This document shows positions 32,261-43,800 of a stretch of DNA of 64,000 bases, piece after piece (positions within the stretch are counted from its first letter, which is position 1; each line of letters opens with the position of its first letter). Below the pieces are notes generated by a model. It was not told where the DNA came from. It made no database searches and worked only from the letters and a program-made list of their open reading frames with translations. The position numbers and the translations under genes are program-made. This DNA comes from Cystobasidiopsis lactophilus (Eukaryota; Basidiomycota; Agaricostilbomycetes; Agaricostilbales; Chionosphaeraceae), in assembly GCA_001599975.1 (NCBI GenBank), contig BCIO01000001.1, forward strand, positions 3,138,293 through 3,202,292, given 5' to 3'.

Positions 32261-34614
32261 CTACTTGTCCAGCGATGCCGGGCTGCCCTTCTCGTCGCTT
32301 TTGTAAAGAACCGGCACGTCGCCGGAGGACCCACTGTTGCTGTGATGGGGCTGCTTGCGCTTGATGGCCTCTTCGGTGAGAGCTTGGCGCAGTTGTCGCT
32401 CCACGACTTCCTTCTTGCGAGTCTTGTGATCGCCGTACGCGACCAGGATGCCAGAGAGGATGTTTGATGTCAAAGAAAACGACAAAATGACGGGTGAAAG
32501 TGCGCGAGCTTCGAGGCAGCTAGATTAGAGGTTATCAGACAGACGCAGGCAAGAAGCTGCTCACGCCGGGTGTGATACGAAATGCCCCCTAACATCAGAT
32601 GATCAGCCAACTGTGCTGGAAGCGCAACTACAGAAGGAAAGACTCACAAGTGACGCCACCTAAGGCGGCCTGGAAGCAGCTGTGGCAGTCCAACAGAATG
32701 ACGACAGTCACCAGGAGTTTCAGAGAGAAGGCCTGGAAGTCGCTTTCAGATGATGCGACCGGGGCTTTCGGAGGGAGAAGATCTCACATAGTGTGTCCCG
32801 GTCTCGTGTGGCTTGTAGAACGTGTGCGAGTGGCAGAATTTGGTTTGGTGATGCAAGAACGTGGCTTCCTGCTCCGGCGTCAACACGGCGTCGTCGTTGT
32901 GGTTGACGGCATTGCCCTCTTCTGCGTCTTCCAGCGTGACCTGGTCCGGCAAGTCATTGTCGTCTGCCAGTTTCGGTAGACCACGTTCACGGCGGAGCTT
33001 CAAAGCCAGTCTATGGTACTTGTAGATGAACCAGGCATGGTAGCTGTCCACTGCTCGGAATCTGCAGAATCAAGTCAGACCAAGGTCTTTGGCACTCTGA
33101 TGTTCCTACGCACGGAGCATGCCCCACTGACAACGAACAAGTCAGGGCTTGGGTCAAAAACAGGCAAAATAAAGCCCTCACAGCCGTTCAAGCAAAACAC
33201 TTCGAGTCGCGGTCAGCCTGTGCAGCAGCTTCGAACTCAAGAAAGCTTCGACCTACGTGCCACCAAGATTTGATCACAAATGTTCTATAAATAAGCCATA
33301 TCAGTCCAGCCGGCAAACCCGAGTGGTGTGCGTTCAAGCTCACAATCCAGTAGTGCTTTTGATCACCAACGTGGATCCAACCGATCATGAAGATAACCCA
33401 TGCAGCACCCCTGACAAAACGGTGAGAAGAGAACGCTCTGCTGAAGAGGGAGAGGACTCACCAGAACGTGAGGAGAGTTGCATAAAGAGTGACCGCGAAT
33501 CCGACAGCTACCTCAAGCTGTTAGCTTTGAGACGAGCGAAGGGTGAAAACAATAACGCACGGTGGCTGGCATATTGAATGAAGCCCCTGAAGATTCTCTT
33601 TGCCTTTTCGCGCCTAGAGTGCATGAGATGCTGGAAGGCGGCAAACTCAGCACTCGCTTCCCACGACTGCAGGCTTTTTACTGAAACATACCCGGACATA
33701 ATCATCAAGCTCATCCTTTTCTGCTTGGGTCCAATCGCTCCAGTCTTCGGAATCGGGCATGAAAGCGTATTTGCCACTTTGGGGAAGGTGGACCAGCGGC
33801 TTGTCGGAGACGCTCTCTGGTGCCTCCTCTTGTGCTTCCTCTTGGATCTCCTCTTGAACCACCTCATCGATCATCTTTGAGTAGCGCCGAGTGAGGCCGC
33901 TCTCGCGTGCTGGCAAGTTGATGGTCGGGGCTCGGTTGAAGTAGCTCCCCAAGTTGGGCACGAACAGACTGTTCTGGACGTTGCTCAAAGAAGTCACAGT
34001 GGACACTTCAGGGTCAATGACGTCCAAAAGGTCGACAATGTGCTGCTCGTAGTGGTCTTCGGGCCGGACACTGGTCAACGCCCGCCTTCTGCCGCTGAAA
34101 GGTGACGAGCTTCGGCGACGGTCAGAAGCGCCAGAAAGAGAAGCTGCTTGGATAGAGCGCGTCGGAGAGCTCGGGCGCTCTAATGTCGCATGCCTGAAAC
34201 CTGCGATTTTAGCCACCGAGAAAATTGCAGAACTTCAGCAGTGACCGACCTGGGAGGAGGCGAGGACCCCGCTCTCAGACGGCCACGTGTAGCTGCAGCC
34301 ACTGGCGGAGCGGGCGCCGCCAGGCGGTCCATCGGAATAGCATCGGTCGTGGTGGCCTCGCCCTCCGGCAAGCTGCCCAAGGCCGGGCTCACCACCATCG
34401 ATGTCGGTCGGGACATGCCGGAAACAGTGCTAGATCTCACTCGGCGCACACGGACAGACGGCGGCCTGTTCACAAGAAGGGGCCGGGTAGGCGGTCGGGC
34501 GACCTGTTCTGCCAATGTCGAGAGGGTCGGCGACGAAAAGGTCGTGCCGGGCGACTGTTGCGGCGGAGCGAGCCTGTCGCCATTGCTGACAGGTTGAGAG
34601 GACGGCGAAGACAT
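32261..34614 (-). CDS. Integral membrane protein with a DUF2985 domain
   Basis: The N-terminal 300 residues (start 34614, MSSPSSQPVSNGDRLAPPQQ) are disordered with RRRSSSPFSGRRRAL and a conserved-looking block: VIDPEVSTVTSLSNVQNSLF, VPNLGSYFNRAP. An acidic, Glu-rich stretch follows. The C-terminal half has membrane segments around GLIWLIYRTFVIKSWWHV, VDSYHAWFIYKYHRLALKLR, HSHTFYKPHETGTHY, and a final pair typical of DUF2985 (TVVILLDCHSCFQAALGG, LTSNILSGILVAYGDHKTRK). The tail is polar and ends at 32261. Short canonical introns separate nearly every membrane segment. Function is unknown in the family; PLAC8-like fungal proteins often carry the same domain. The start codon is 102 bases from the kinase stop in the other direction of reading, with no room for another gene. 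Confidence 0.78.
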
Positions 34615-35266
34615 GGTCGGTCGTTTTCTGCATGAAAAGTCGAGTTGAGTGTTGATCCCTCGCCCGATTTGGAAGAAAACAAAGCCAGCCAGCCATGTAC
34701 CTTTCCTGATCCTGCTTTGAAATGTGATGATTGGCTCGTAGTGCTCTCTCTGAGCTCAGCGACACCGGCTGCTGGCAGGCGGAGGCCACAGACGCTCGAC
34801 GAGAGGAGGGAAGGCACGGCGCCGCGGACCTTGCTCGGCAATTCCAAAAGTCACGCTTTTGGCTTGGCTAATCCTAACTACTGGTCCTCCTCGAATTGAA
34901 CTGCAGCGAGGGCTGATTGGATTCGGGTATTGATACAAAGCAAAGCATCAGGGGCGGGTCGACGAATTTGACCCGACGATCGCTCTCGCCACCAGAGCCC
35001 AGACGACAGCTGTCTAATGTCCCTTCTTGCCTGGGACCTTGCATCTGGATGAGATGATCGTCGTCGAACGACGCGTTCGAAGCCAGTGTTCGCCACCTGC
35101 CGGTTCAAGGATGGCGGCGTCCAGAGCAAACCAGAAAGTTCTTTGCCACCAGCGACTTTTGCTCTGATGGCCCTTAGCTTAGCTGAGACCCCAAATGAGA
35201 TCAATCATAATAAACAACCAACCGCGAACATAGAGCTCACCAATGCCCAACACTATAGGCTGAGGA
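34615..35266. other. Intergenic stretch upstream of the DUF2985 gene
   Basis: About 650 bases between the DUF2985 start and the HRI1 stop. Short frames on both strands (for example plus 34645-34899, minus 34878-35204) show no motif. It should hold the DUF2985 promoter and the HRI1 3' region. Confidence 0.4.
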
Positions 35267-35984
35267 TCAACTCCGCTCAATGACGAGCCATAGCCGGCCG
35301 CCATGCGCCAAAGTTTCCCCTTCTTGAGCTCCAACCGAATCCAAGTCCGGGAAGTCCAACTCTTTATTCGTGGTGTAGGTTGTCTTCCAGACGCCGCCTA
35401 GCCGCTCCCTGCGGCACCCGTCGTACCGCGTCCCGTCTCTGCTCAAGCCAATCTCCCACGTCCCGATTCGCCCCACGAAAGCGTTCCCGTCTGATTCGCG
35501 CAGCATCAAGCAAGGCGCATTCGCCTCCAACTCGAAGTCGTGCCAGACCTCCTCGTACTCTTGCACTGCCCAATCTTGCTCCGGGTTCATCATCCTGCCA
35601 GTTTCCAACGTGTCGCCATTGGGCAGCGGCGAGAAGAATCCCATATCTGGAGGCGCGAGCTTGGCCTTCTCCGGGGGGATGAGGTGCGAGCGAGAGTCAA
35701 AGACGCCCTTGAACTCCACGACTGAATTGTCTGAGTGGTGACACCAACTGTCAGGGCGTCTACGACTTGACACGAATGGACAATCTCTTACTCCCAGTAA
35801 CTTCTTTGACAATACGGTCACCAGCCATAGCCCAATCAATGTGGCCGGTGGCCTTGAGGACGCGGAGGTCGATAAAGAAGCCCTTCCGCCCGACAAGCAC
35901 CAGGATATCCGCATTTTCAAAGGGTGGATGAGGTGGCCAGGCTAGAGAAAGACGGGTCGAGACGCTGATACTTGTATCTGACAT
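35267..35984 (-). CDS. HRI1: HRI1-like protein
   Basis: Hri1 is a two-lobed beta-barrel protein that binds casein kinase Hrr25 in yeast; its role is unclear. Two exons: MSDTSISVSTRLSLAWPPHP through ILVLVGRKGFFIDLRVLK and HIDWAMAGDRIVKEVTG. An intron (GTAAGA...CACTCAG, about 35735-35795) leads to NSVVEFKGVFDSR, GFFSPLPNGDTLETGRMMNP and EQDWAVQEYEEVWHDFE, ending GRLWLVIERS at 35267. The pattern VGRKGFFIDLR...IDWAxxG, then DNGDTLExGxMxNP and W(x)EVWxD, is the family signature. Length is about 215 residues. It is divergent from GMPPA, with 225 bases between the start codons that must serve both promoters. Confidence 0.85.
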
Positions 35985-36209
35985 TGTGTCTAGCTGGAGG
36001 GCAAACAAGTCGAGTGGCGGCTGGATGTAGGGCAACCAGATCTCGAGGCAGGCAGAAGCAAATCCAGGCAGGCAGCGCACCAAATGACTACTTGAGCAGC
36101 GTATGAAGTGCAGCCACAGGCAGTGAGATGGACGAAAGGCGGCCGACGCGGACCAAGAGGCGAGCTCCCTCTTGGCGAGTGGCAGCCAAACCTCGCTTGG
36201 AACCTCGTC

Positions 36210-37959
36210 ATGGCCAGCACTTCCAAGGCCGTGTATGTTCCACGCACTCTGCATGCATTTCCAAACGCGCGCTCATTGCCAGGACTGGCGAGCAGCATCT
36301 TGTGCGGCGGGCCCTCCAAAGGCAAGCATCGCTCGCCTCGCAACACGTTCTAGCCCTAGGCTCGAGGCTGATCCCTGCTGCTCTTCACACAGGCACTCGC
36401 ATGCGGCCTCTGTCTTTGCACACGCCAAAGTGAGTCCCTCATCCAGAGCCCCAGTTGCCAAGCGCACCGAACTCAAAATGTGCCGCTCTCCTCCCCCTGC
36501 GCGTCCTCCCCCTTCCCAGGCCTCTGTTCCCAATCGCGGGTCGACCGATCATCTGGCACGGCCTTCAAGCCCTCTCCAAGGTCGAAGGCTTGACAGAGGT
36601 CATCCTCATTGGCTTCTACGAGGACTCGGTCTTTTCTGCCTTCCTCAAAGATGCTTGTGCGTTTTGCGCCTGTTCGCGCTCGTACAAAGTGGGCTTGGCT
36701 TAGGGTCTGAACGACAGCCAAGGATTTCCCAGAGCTCAAAGTGCGCTACCTGCGTGAATTCCAATCGCTGGGCACCGCGTACGCTCCTTGTCTGCCCATC
36801 GCAATCAGTCGACTCCGAACTGACATGCCGAGCAACACAACAGCGGCGGCCTCTACCACTTCCGAGACGCCATCCTCAAGGGCAACCCAGACCAGGTCTT
36901 CGTCTTGCACGCCGATATTGCCTGCGCCTACCCCTTGAAGGAGCTTAAGGATTTCCACGACCACCACCGCGGCGTGGGCAGCATCATGGCCGTCAAGGTC
37001 GCCAAGGAGGTTGCCTCCAAGTATGGCTGCATCGTCGTGGACCCAGAGTCGCAGCAGGCCAAGCACTATGTCGAGAAGCCGGAGAGCTTCATCTCTGACA
37101 CCATCAATGGCGGCGTCTACCTCTTCGACAAGGCCATCTTCGACGAGCTCAAGTCTGCCATGGACATCAAGACCAGCAAGGCTGCGGCGTTGAGTTGCCT
37201 CCTCACTCTCTGTGTCTGGAGCCAGGTGGCTGATTGAGAGTGCGATGTGAATAGGGACGACCTCTTCGAGTCCGCATCAGACCAGCTCCGCTTGGAGCAG
37301 GATGTGATCGCTCCCTTGGTTGAGGGCGGCCGCCTCTGGGTCTACACCACCAACTCGTTCTGGCGGCAGATCAAGACGGCCGGCAGCGCCGTTCCCGCCA
37401 ACGCTCTCGTGCTGGCTTCCTACAAGTCCACCAACCCTACCCTGCTGCGCATGCGCTCTCCGACTGTCTCCGTCTCTCGCCCCGCCGTTCCTCCTACGCC
37501 GCAAGGCCTCAAGTGCGAGATTGTCGAGCCCTGCTTCATCGACGAGACCGCTCAGATCGACCCCGCCGCCAAGATTGGCCCCAACGTGTCCATCGGCGCC
37601 AACGTCAAGATCGGCTTCGGCGCCCGCATCAAGGACTCGATCATCCTCGACAACACGCTCATCGACTCAAACGCCTGCGTCCTCCACTCCATCGTCGGCG
37701 AAGAGTGCAAGATTGGCGCGTGGGCCAGGATAGAGGGCAGCCCGCTGGTGCTCAACGAGGAAGGGAAAGAAAAGCAGACCATCGCCATCCTGGCCAAGGA
37801 TGTCACAGTCGCCAAGGAGGTCTTGGTTCGAAGGTGGGTTCTCTTGCCACTTGCCTTTTCGCGCTCTGCCGAGGCTCACGTCTCTTGAAAACATTCAGCT
37901 GCATTGTGCTGCCGCACAAGACGCTCGCAAAGTCTTTTGCCAACGAAGTCTTGCTGTAA
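36210..37959 (+). CDS. GMPPA: Mannose-1-phosphate guanylyltransferase, alpha-type (GMPPA)
   Basis: This is the alpha-type subunit/paralogue of GDP-mannose pyrophosphorylase, a regulator of GDP-mannose supply for glycosylation and cell wall. The start MASTSKAVILCGGPSKGTRM is built from three exons, the second joined to the third by a GC-AG intron (36322-36392). Then follow PKPLFPIAGRPIIWHGLQAL, EVILIGFYEDSVFSAFL, SLGTAGGLYHFRDAIL, VFVLHADIACAYPL, VEKPESFISDTINGGVYLF. A left-handed beta-helix of hexapeptide repeats follows (about 37520-37800: IDETAQIDPAAKIGPNVSIG and onwards). The end is SCIVLPHKTLAKSFANEVLL with stop 37959. The GGPSKGT loop in place of the beta-type GGYGT is what marks the alpha type. 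About 430 residues, normal length. Confidence 0.94.
36322..36392 (+). other. GC-AG intron in the GMPPA gene
   Basis: It starts GCAAGC after CCCTCCAAAG and ends TCACACAG. Splicing joins GGPSK to GTRMRPLS, the invariant nucleotide-binding loop of the enzyme, so this boundary is fixed by the protein. No GT alternative gives this loop. Confidence 0.9.
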
Positions 37960-38092
37960 ATTCAAAATCACACCCTCCCACAAAATGACTAGCTGTCGCG
38001 CTCTCTTTCTTAGACCTTTGCATTCCATCTCGCTTTCCCCGATTTCCATTGACAGCCATTATGAGTGCTAGCCAGGCGTGTCCTGCGAGTGC

Positions 38093-39666
38093 TTAGGCGT
38101 GACCCGAGATGGCTTTCGGCTCATAAGGCTCTTCCAGGTACTTGATCTCTTCCTCGGTGAGCTTGATGTGAACTGCACCGACCATCTCCTTGACGCGCTC
38201 CGGCTTGGACAGGCCGACAATGGGAGCGGAGACTTTGGTGAGCGTCCAGGCAACGGCAATCTGGGCCATGGTGGCACCGTGCTTCTTCGCCACCTCTTCC
38301 ACACGGTTTATGATGGCCTTTTCGGCTTCAGTGTGCTCGTCGAACTTGACGATGTTGGTCATGCCCTTGAAGCCCGACCGCGTCGTTTCCTCTTGGTCCT
38401 TCAAAGGCCTTGCCAACTTGCCAGCTGAAATAATAGGCCAACATGTCAAGACAAAACAACGCTTTCGGGCCTTTCAACCCACCGGCCAAGGGATACCACG
38501 GTATCAGACCGACTCCAGTCTTGTTGCAAAAGCGGTTCATCTCTCTTTCTTCCTCGCGCTGGAGGCTGAATAAGAGAAGAGCCTCTGGCACCAACAAGCG
38601 AAAGATATACTTACATACATCTGAGCGACCGGTTTAACTTGTCTAAGTAGTGCGAAGGATAGGTAGCGCGGCAAATTGGGCTCACAAGGTTGTATTGGTT
38701 CTGCATAGAACTGCTCTGCCTTCAGCTTGTACTAGCAGCTCCGGTAGATGGCCGCTCACATGAATTTTGTCAAGCCATGCTTCTCAGCCACTGTCAATTG
38801 CTAGTGAGTGACATTCTGCCCCGTCCTTGAAAAGTTTGTGGCCTACCGAACTGATAAGTGGCGAACTCGGTGGCCCACATCGAACTCGCGCCAATGTACC
38901 TGACCTTTCCAGATGTGACAAGAGAGTGCAGGGCCTCCATCGTCTCCAGCTATGTCGCTCTAGAGTCAGCGAAGGCAGCCTTAAGCAGGTGTAAGGACGC
39001 TCACTTCAGGAACAGTCGGGTCCGCCCTATGGATCTGGAGGAGGTCGATATAGTCCGTGTCCAATCTCTTGAGACTGGCATTCACGGCGTTGAAAATTGC
39101 GGTCCGGCTTAGACCGCATTGATTGACCTGGGAAAAAGAAGCCCTTAGGCCCCAATGACCCTTCATCGTCGGAGCACCTACAAAGTTCAAGTCGTGCGCT
39201 TTCTGGAAGGCGTCAGGGTAGGGATCGCCCACTTGAGGGCAGACGATGTTAAAGCACTTGGTCGCGATGACGATCTGCTCCCGAGGGATCTGAAAGTGCT
39301 TGATGGCTTTGGCGATGACTCTTTCGCTCTCGCCGTTGCTGTAGATATTGGCGGTGCTATATCCGGAAATTTCGAGGTCAGAGACCATATAGAGAAGGAA
39401 TGAACGTGATAGAGGTGCCTCACTCCCAAGTATTGATGCCGGCTTTCCAGGCTGCACCAAGCACCTCCAACGACTCCTTTTCGTCTAAGACCCAGTCTTG
39501 CCATTTGGACGATCCAACACTCATCCTGTGTCCATCTTCAGATCCAGTCGTCATCGCCGAAAGCTCAGCATTGAACGCACGCGCCAAGGATCACAGCCGA
39601 CACTTTGAGCCCTGACTTGCCCACTTGCACATACTCCATGACTTGTTCTTTATCGGTCTGGGACAT
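38093..39666 (-). CDS. Aldo-keto reductase, second and distinct family (potassium-channel-beta/YakC-like)
   Basis: An NADPH-dependent oxidoreductase with an (alpha/beta)8 barrel. Starts [20 protein letters not shown] at 39666. Further blocks are [20 protein letters not shown], then [20 protein letters not shown] (catalytic Asp split by an intron, plus Tyr), [10 protein letters not shown] (Lys), [14 protein letters not shown] (His), and RYIGASSM. Later come [40 protein letters not shown] and [10 protein letters not shown] for the cofactor. The C-terminus is [20 protein letters not shown] with stop 38093. The tetrad is complete. About 350 residues over eight or so exons. It is not a duplicate of the reductase at 3.9 kb: motifs and gene structure differ. 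The exon around 39000-38650 is only partly resolved. Confidence 0.88.
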
Positions 39667-39770
39667 TTTCGGGACTCGAGTGATCGTTTGAGGAGAAGAG
39701 GCGAACGGAAGATCTGCGGGGGGTGACGCCGACGATTCGGCGGTAACACATTGCACAGCTGGTTCCCAGT

Positions 39771-40380
39771 TTACACAAGAGCACGTTCAAGTGGTGCTGG
39801 AGAGGCCGTCGAAGGTAACGATCTCTGCAGGGCTAGGTGTGAGAACAGGTCGAGATCGACAGAGGACAGGCCGCACTGGACGATGTAAGCGCCAGTGGCC
39901 TTTTTGCCCTGAGCGAAGATCTGCGGCGGAGAGAGAGGGTTGGCTTGGCGGAGGGAGAACGAATAGGCAGCTGCAGGGCTTCTAGTGACGGCAAAGCGAA
40001 GAGCTCGGCGGCAACATGCGTAGCTGGCCGTCGAGCGGGGTGCGGATGGTCGCGAGCGAGCTGCGGCTGCTGTGACCCAGAAGGCGGGAGCGATGCTGAT
40101 CTTCTCTGCAACGGATGGCGAATCTCTGGGCACTCCATGACGTAGAACCAGTCCTTGAGCAAAGACGATGAGTCGCCACCTGGGCTGGATGAAGAGTCCG
40201 CCCACCTCGTCTTTCTGGGTGAAGGCCACAGACCAACACATCCACATAATGAACATGGTGAGGTACTGTGTAGATCTGTAAGACAGATCCCGGAACTAAC
40301 GTAACGGCCAAGGCACGCACGAACGGGGCTGCCAGGGTGGCTGCAAACAGTCTTGTCACCGAGTGGAATGAGGAAGGCAT
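39771..40380 (-). CDS. Small uncharacterised protein with a hydrophobic segment
   Basis: A start at 40380 (MPSSFHSVTRLFAATLAAPF) can be spliced through a short intron (GTTCCG...CTACACAG, about 40296-40264) to TLYLTMFIMWMCWSVAFTQK, giving one strong hydrophobic helix. The frame then stays open to 39771 through an Ala/Ser/Arg/Pro-rich stretch. The helix-plus-tail pattern faintly recalls the second helix of V-ATPase subunit e (Vma9), but the first helix is missing, so I do not name it so. It could also end earlier if a further intron exists. It sits between the second aldo-keto reductase and a divergent plus-strand frame. Confidence 0.35.
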
Positions 40381-40426
40381 AGAGGAGCGCGATTCAAAAG
40401 GTCCAGGATGATGGAAGTAAATCAAA

Positions 40427-40870
40427 ATGTCAGCGCAGCCTTCAGAAGGCAGTCAAAGTGGCTGCAACGGCTGCAGCGGGTCCGCGACCGCAGTTAACGT
40501 TGTGCATTCGTTGTGCGCCGCTCAGGGACATTGGTCGACAAAGACGCAGGACGCCAGTTCACACAGAACACACGAGGCATTAGGGCAAGAAACCAGCAGA
40601 GTCTGTGGGGAGCGTTCGACGTTTCACTCCAAGAGCACTTCGGCCAACTTCTTCTCCTCGTCCCGCGGTGGCGAAAGAAGACGTCCATCATACAGTGCAA
40701 AGACGTCTCGTTCATATTGCACGTCAGAATTACAGTTTCATCGCCCGTTGATCAACGTCGTGCTGCCCAACGTCGAGCCGCCGACAAGAGTAGACCCGCT
40801 CAGCGAGTTGTTGGACTGCAGCGGCGGTGCGCAGAGTACTAGCTCAGCCTGCAGCGCGACGGTTGAGTGA
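40427..40870 (+). CDS. Hypothetical 147-residue protein
   Basis: An uninterrupted frame from an ATG in a favourable AAAATG context, MSAQPSEGSQSGCNGCSGSA, to a stop at 40870. It is Ser/Cys/Thr/Gln-rich, without a domain, signal peptide or membrane segment. Its stop lies 5 bases before the stop of the convergent Rho GEF. It fills the whole gap between that gene and the small minus-strand gene, which argues mildly for reality. Against it: other frames here are also open on both strands, and I recognise nothing in it. Confidence 0.3.
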   Translation: MSAQPSEGSQSGCNGCSGSATAVNVVHSLCAAQGHWSTKTQDASSHRTHEALGQETSRVCGERSTFHSKSTSANFFSSSRGGERRRPSYSAKTSRSYCTSELQFHRPLINVVLPNVEPPTRVDPLSELLDCSGGAQSTSSACSATVE

Positions 40871-40875
40871 ATGGT

Positions 40876-43800
40876 TCACGAAGCGAGTTCGAAGGTACGC
40901 ACCACCGTGTATGGCTCGTTTGCCACGGTCCCGTCGCACTGCAGAGCAATGTGGACACGACGCTCGGCTTCGGAGGCGCCTCTTGTGACGGTCGAGAAGC
41001 CATCGTACGAGCAGATGATCTCCCTCCCCTTAATGATCTGGCAAAGTCGTCCTGTCGAAGCGTCCCGCACCTCGACAAAGTTGGTGTCGAAGGCCAAGAT
41101 GTAAGGTGGCAGATGCGCCACTGTTCGCGCCGTGCCTTGGAAGTCTATTATGTCGTCGTATCGGTCCTTTAGTGGGTCACCATGCTTGTCAGCATAGAAC
41201 GCGAGGTCTGTTCAAGTTCCAGTGGTTAGCTCTATTCGAATGCCGCGCCATTCTGAAACGGGCACACCTTCAAAGACGAAGAGGAAGACCATGTCCGAGA
41301 TGCGATACATCCCGACCGCTTTGGAGTCGTTGCAACGCTTCTGCAGCTCCATGGCCTTGGCGTCGCCCTTGAGCTGAGACCAGTCGGGGAAGCTGATAGC
41401 TCTGAGAGGCTCTTTGTCGATGGCCATGAGCTCGAAGCCCCTGAGAAATGGGATCAACACTGATCTCACTTATCAAGCAGCTACTTACTTCGCACAAACG
41501 ATGGATAGCTGGGATCGGAGGAACAGCAGGCCGAACACTTCCGAAGGAATGAAGAACTCCTTGTATTCACGAAACCACTCCGTCTAGACAGCATGTGGTC
41601 AGCTTCTCGCATTGAAAAGACGCAGGATGGAAAGCGAACCTTTTTCCGCATGAAGCCTTTGGTGCCGCGGTCTGCCACTGCGATCGGCTCCAAAGCCTTG
41701 AAAACGGTCTGCGTGACGCCGTCCTTCTTGACGTAGATGACCAGCAGTCTGGGTCCCACTTTGCCAACCTTGAAGAAAAGAACGTCTTTGCTGCCACTGA
41801 GCCGCTGCGGGTCTTTGTGCTCGCGCGTGTTGGTCGTTGCCGAGGGGACAAGTGCTTCCAGAGGATAGGCAATGAGCACCTTGTTGGCAAGGACCAGCAG
41901 TAAGCCATAGTCTTGGAGGACAGTGCACTGGGTGATAGCTTTGAGGTGAAGGACGAGGCGAAAAGAGGACGGGTCGCGCCGAAGGCCGATCCATAGCCCG
42001 TCGTCGTGGCCAACAGCCACCAGAGAGTGGCCCTCAGGCGTGGCTGTGCCAAATGAGTTTATATTCAGTGCTTTGAAGCTAATTGGAAGAGACTTGGCGT
42101 ACAGAAAGTGGAGGAGCAGGTCGGCCGGCCATGAGGCACGAACGTCGCGCCGTGCTTCGTGGGCTGGTCCACTTGCCGACCTTTCGGAAGGAAGGTGCCT
42201 TCGCTCATTACGGAAAGTTGAAACACTTGGCTTCTGCGGAGGACTAGGTTGCGTTCGGCGATCGCCTGCGTGAGCTTCTCTCGCCACTGCTTGCGCGCTG
42301 CCGAGGAGTCAGCAAAGAGGGTGAAAAGGCCACCTTGTCGCCCAGAGTAGTTAAAGGTGATGGGATAGAGCAGGCGGTCGTCTTTGGCCGAAGGGGTGGG
42401 CTCGGCGTCCGCTTTGAGTGTCCTTAGATGCAGCCGACTTGACCGAGGTTGTGGCGGCTCGTCGAAACCGAGAGGTGTGAGCAGTTCCAGAGGAATGGGC
42501 TTCGGAATGGGCCTCTGAGCTTTCCGATCTACGCTGATGGGAGAGGCAACCAGACTTACCCGCCGCACGATTTGGAACTTGGTCTCGTTGCCCCTATTTC
42601 TCTGCTTCGTTATGACGACTAGATTGCGGAATCAGGAATAGCATCCATTGCGACATCGAAAAATGGACAACATACAGTAGTGGTCGAAGAGCACGACGTG
42701 AAGCGCTGTCCAGTCGTTGAAGCCGCTGCTTTCCGGCCGGCGATACATCTTGGCCTTAATGACCAGCTTTCTCGCTTCGCTGGAGAGCTCCAAGTCCTAG
42801 AGGGACTTTATTCAGACAGACCGACATGGGAGAGAGGAAGGGCTAACCGAGATATAAGAGCCGGGCCCGACCAGGTCCAGCTCGTACTGCCGGCATTCCA
42901 AGACCGCCTGGCTCTCATCGACGGCTGCGTCCATCTCGGCGAGCTGGCGCTCCATAATGTCGATGGCCTGTTGCAAGTTGGGCCGGTCCGCATTGTCTGC
43001 TGGGGTGTGTTTTAGGATGCCGTTCAGCATGAGCAAGATTCGGGGCAAGTGGAAGGTGATGCGGGTGTGGTAAGAGTGGAACGTCAGCTTGCGGACATTG
43101 GGCCGACGCGTAAATGCCTGTCGAAGACAGCAAAAACATCAGCCGCCGTGCAAGGTAAACAAGTTGCGCCGACCATACAGATAGAAAAGCATCAAAGGCA
43201 GGGTTCTGCTGCTTCTCTTTCCTGACCCGTGCATCGGCAAAGGGAGAATGGCGGTAGTAGAACAGATAGGCGGCCTCCCAGTCGAGCGCTGCGCCAAGTG
43301 CCAAATCGCCGATGGACTGAATGACAGGCGCTTGTTCTCGCTGACGGTTGAGCAGGTGGTCTAGGAATGAGGCAGCCTGCTCCCGCACTTCAAAAGCGTT
43401 CAGCAGGACGTCGGCGAAGAAGGAAGATTGCAGGTCGGGCGGAATGATGGCAGGATCGGCTTCAGTCAATGGCTCCAAGAATTCCTGAGCGACATTTGTT
43501 AGGATCAGCTTTGAAATGGTGATGGCAGCTTCAAAGCCTACCGTTCGAAGCAGCTCCAGGTCCTTCACAAACTTGCGCTCCTCGTTGACCAGCTCGTGGA
43601 TCTGGTTCTGCCGGCTGACTTCGGTCTTGCCCAAGATCTCCAGCAGCTGAGGCTCGACCGTTTCCGCCCAGGCCAACTCATCCGGTGGCACCAGGGAAGG
43701 TGTGGATGCTTCTGTGACGGAATAGGACACTTGCCGCTTTAGCAAGGCCTGCGTGGGGTATGTGAGCAAGCAGCTGGTGAAGCAAGGGACCGCTAACGAA

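Noticed and set aside
39771-40380. V-ATPase subunit e (Vma9)
   Set aside because: One helix is faintly similar but the required first helix and the conserved C-terminal motif are missing.
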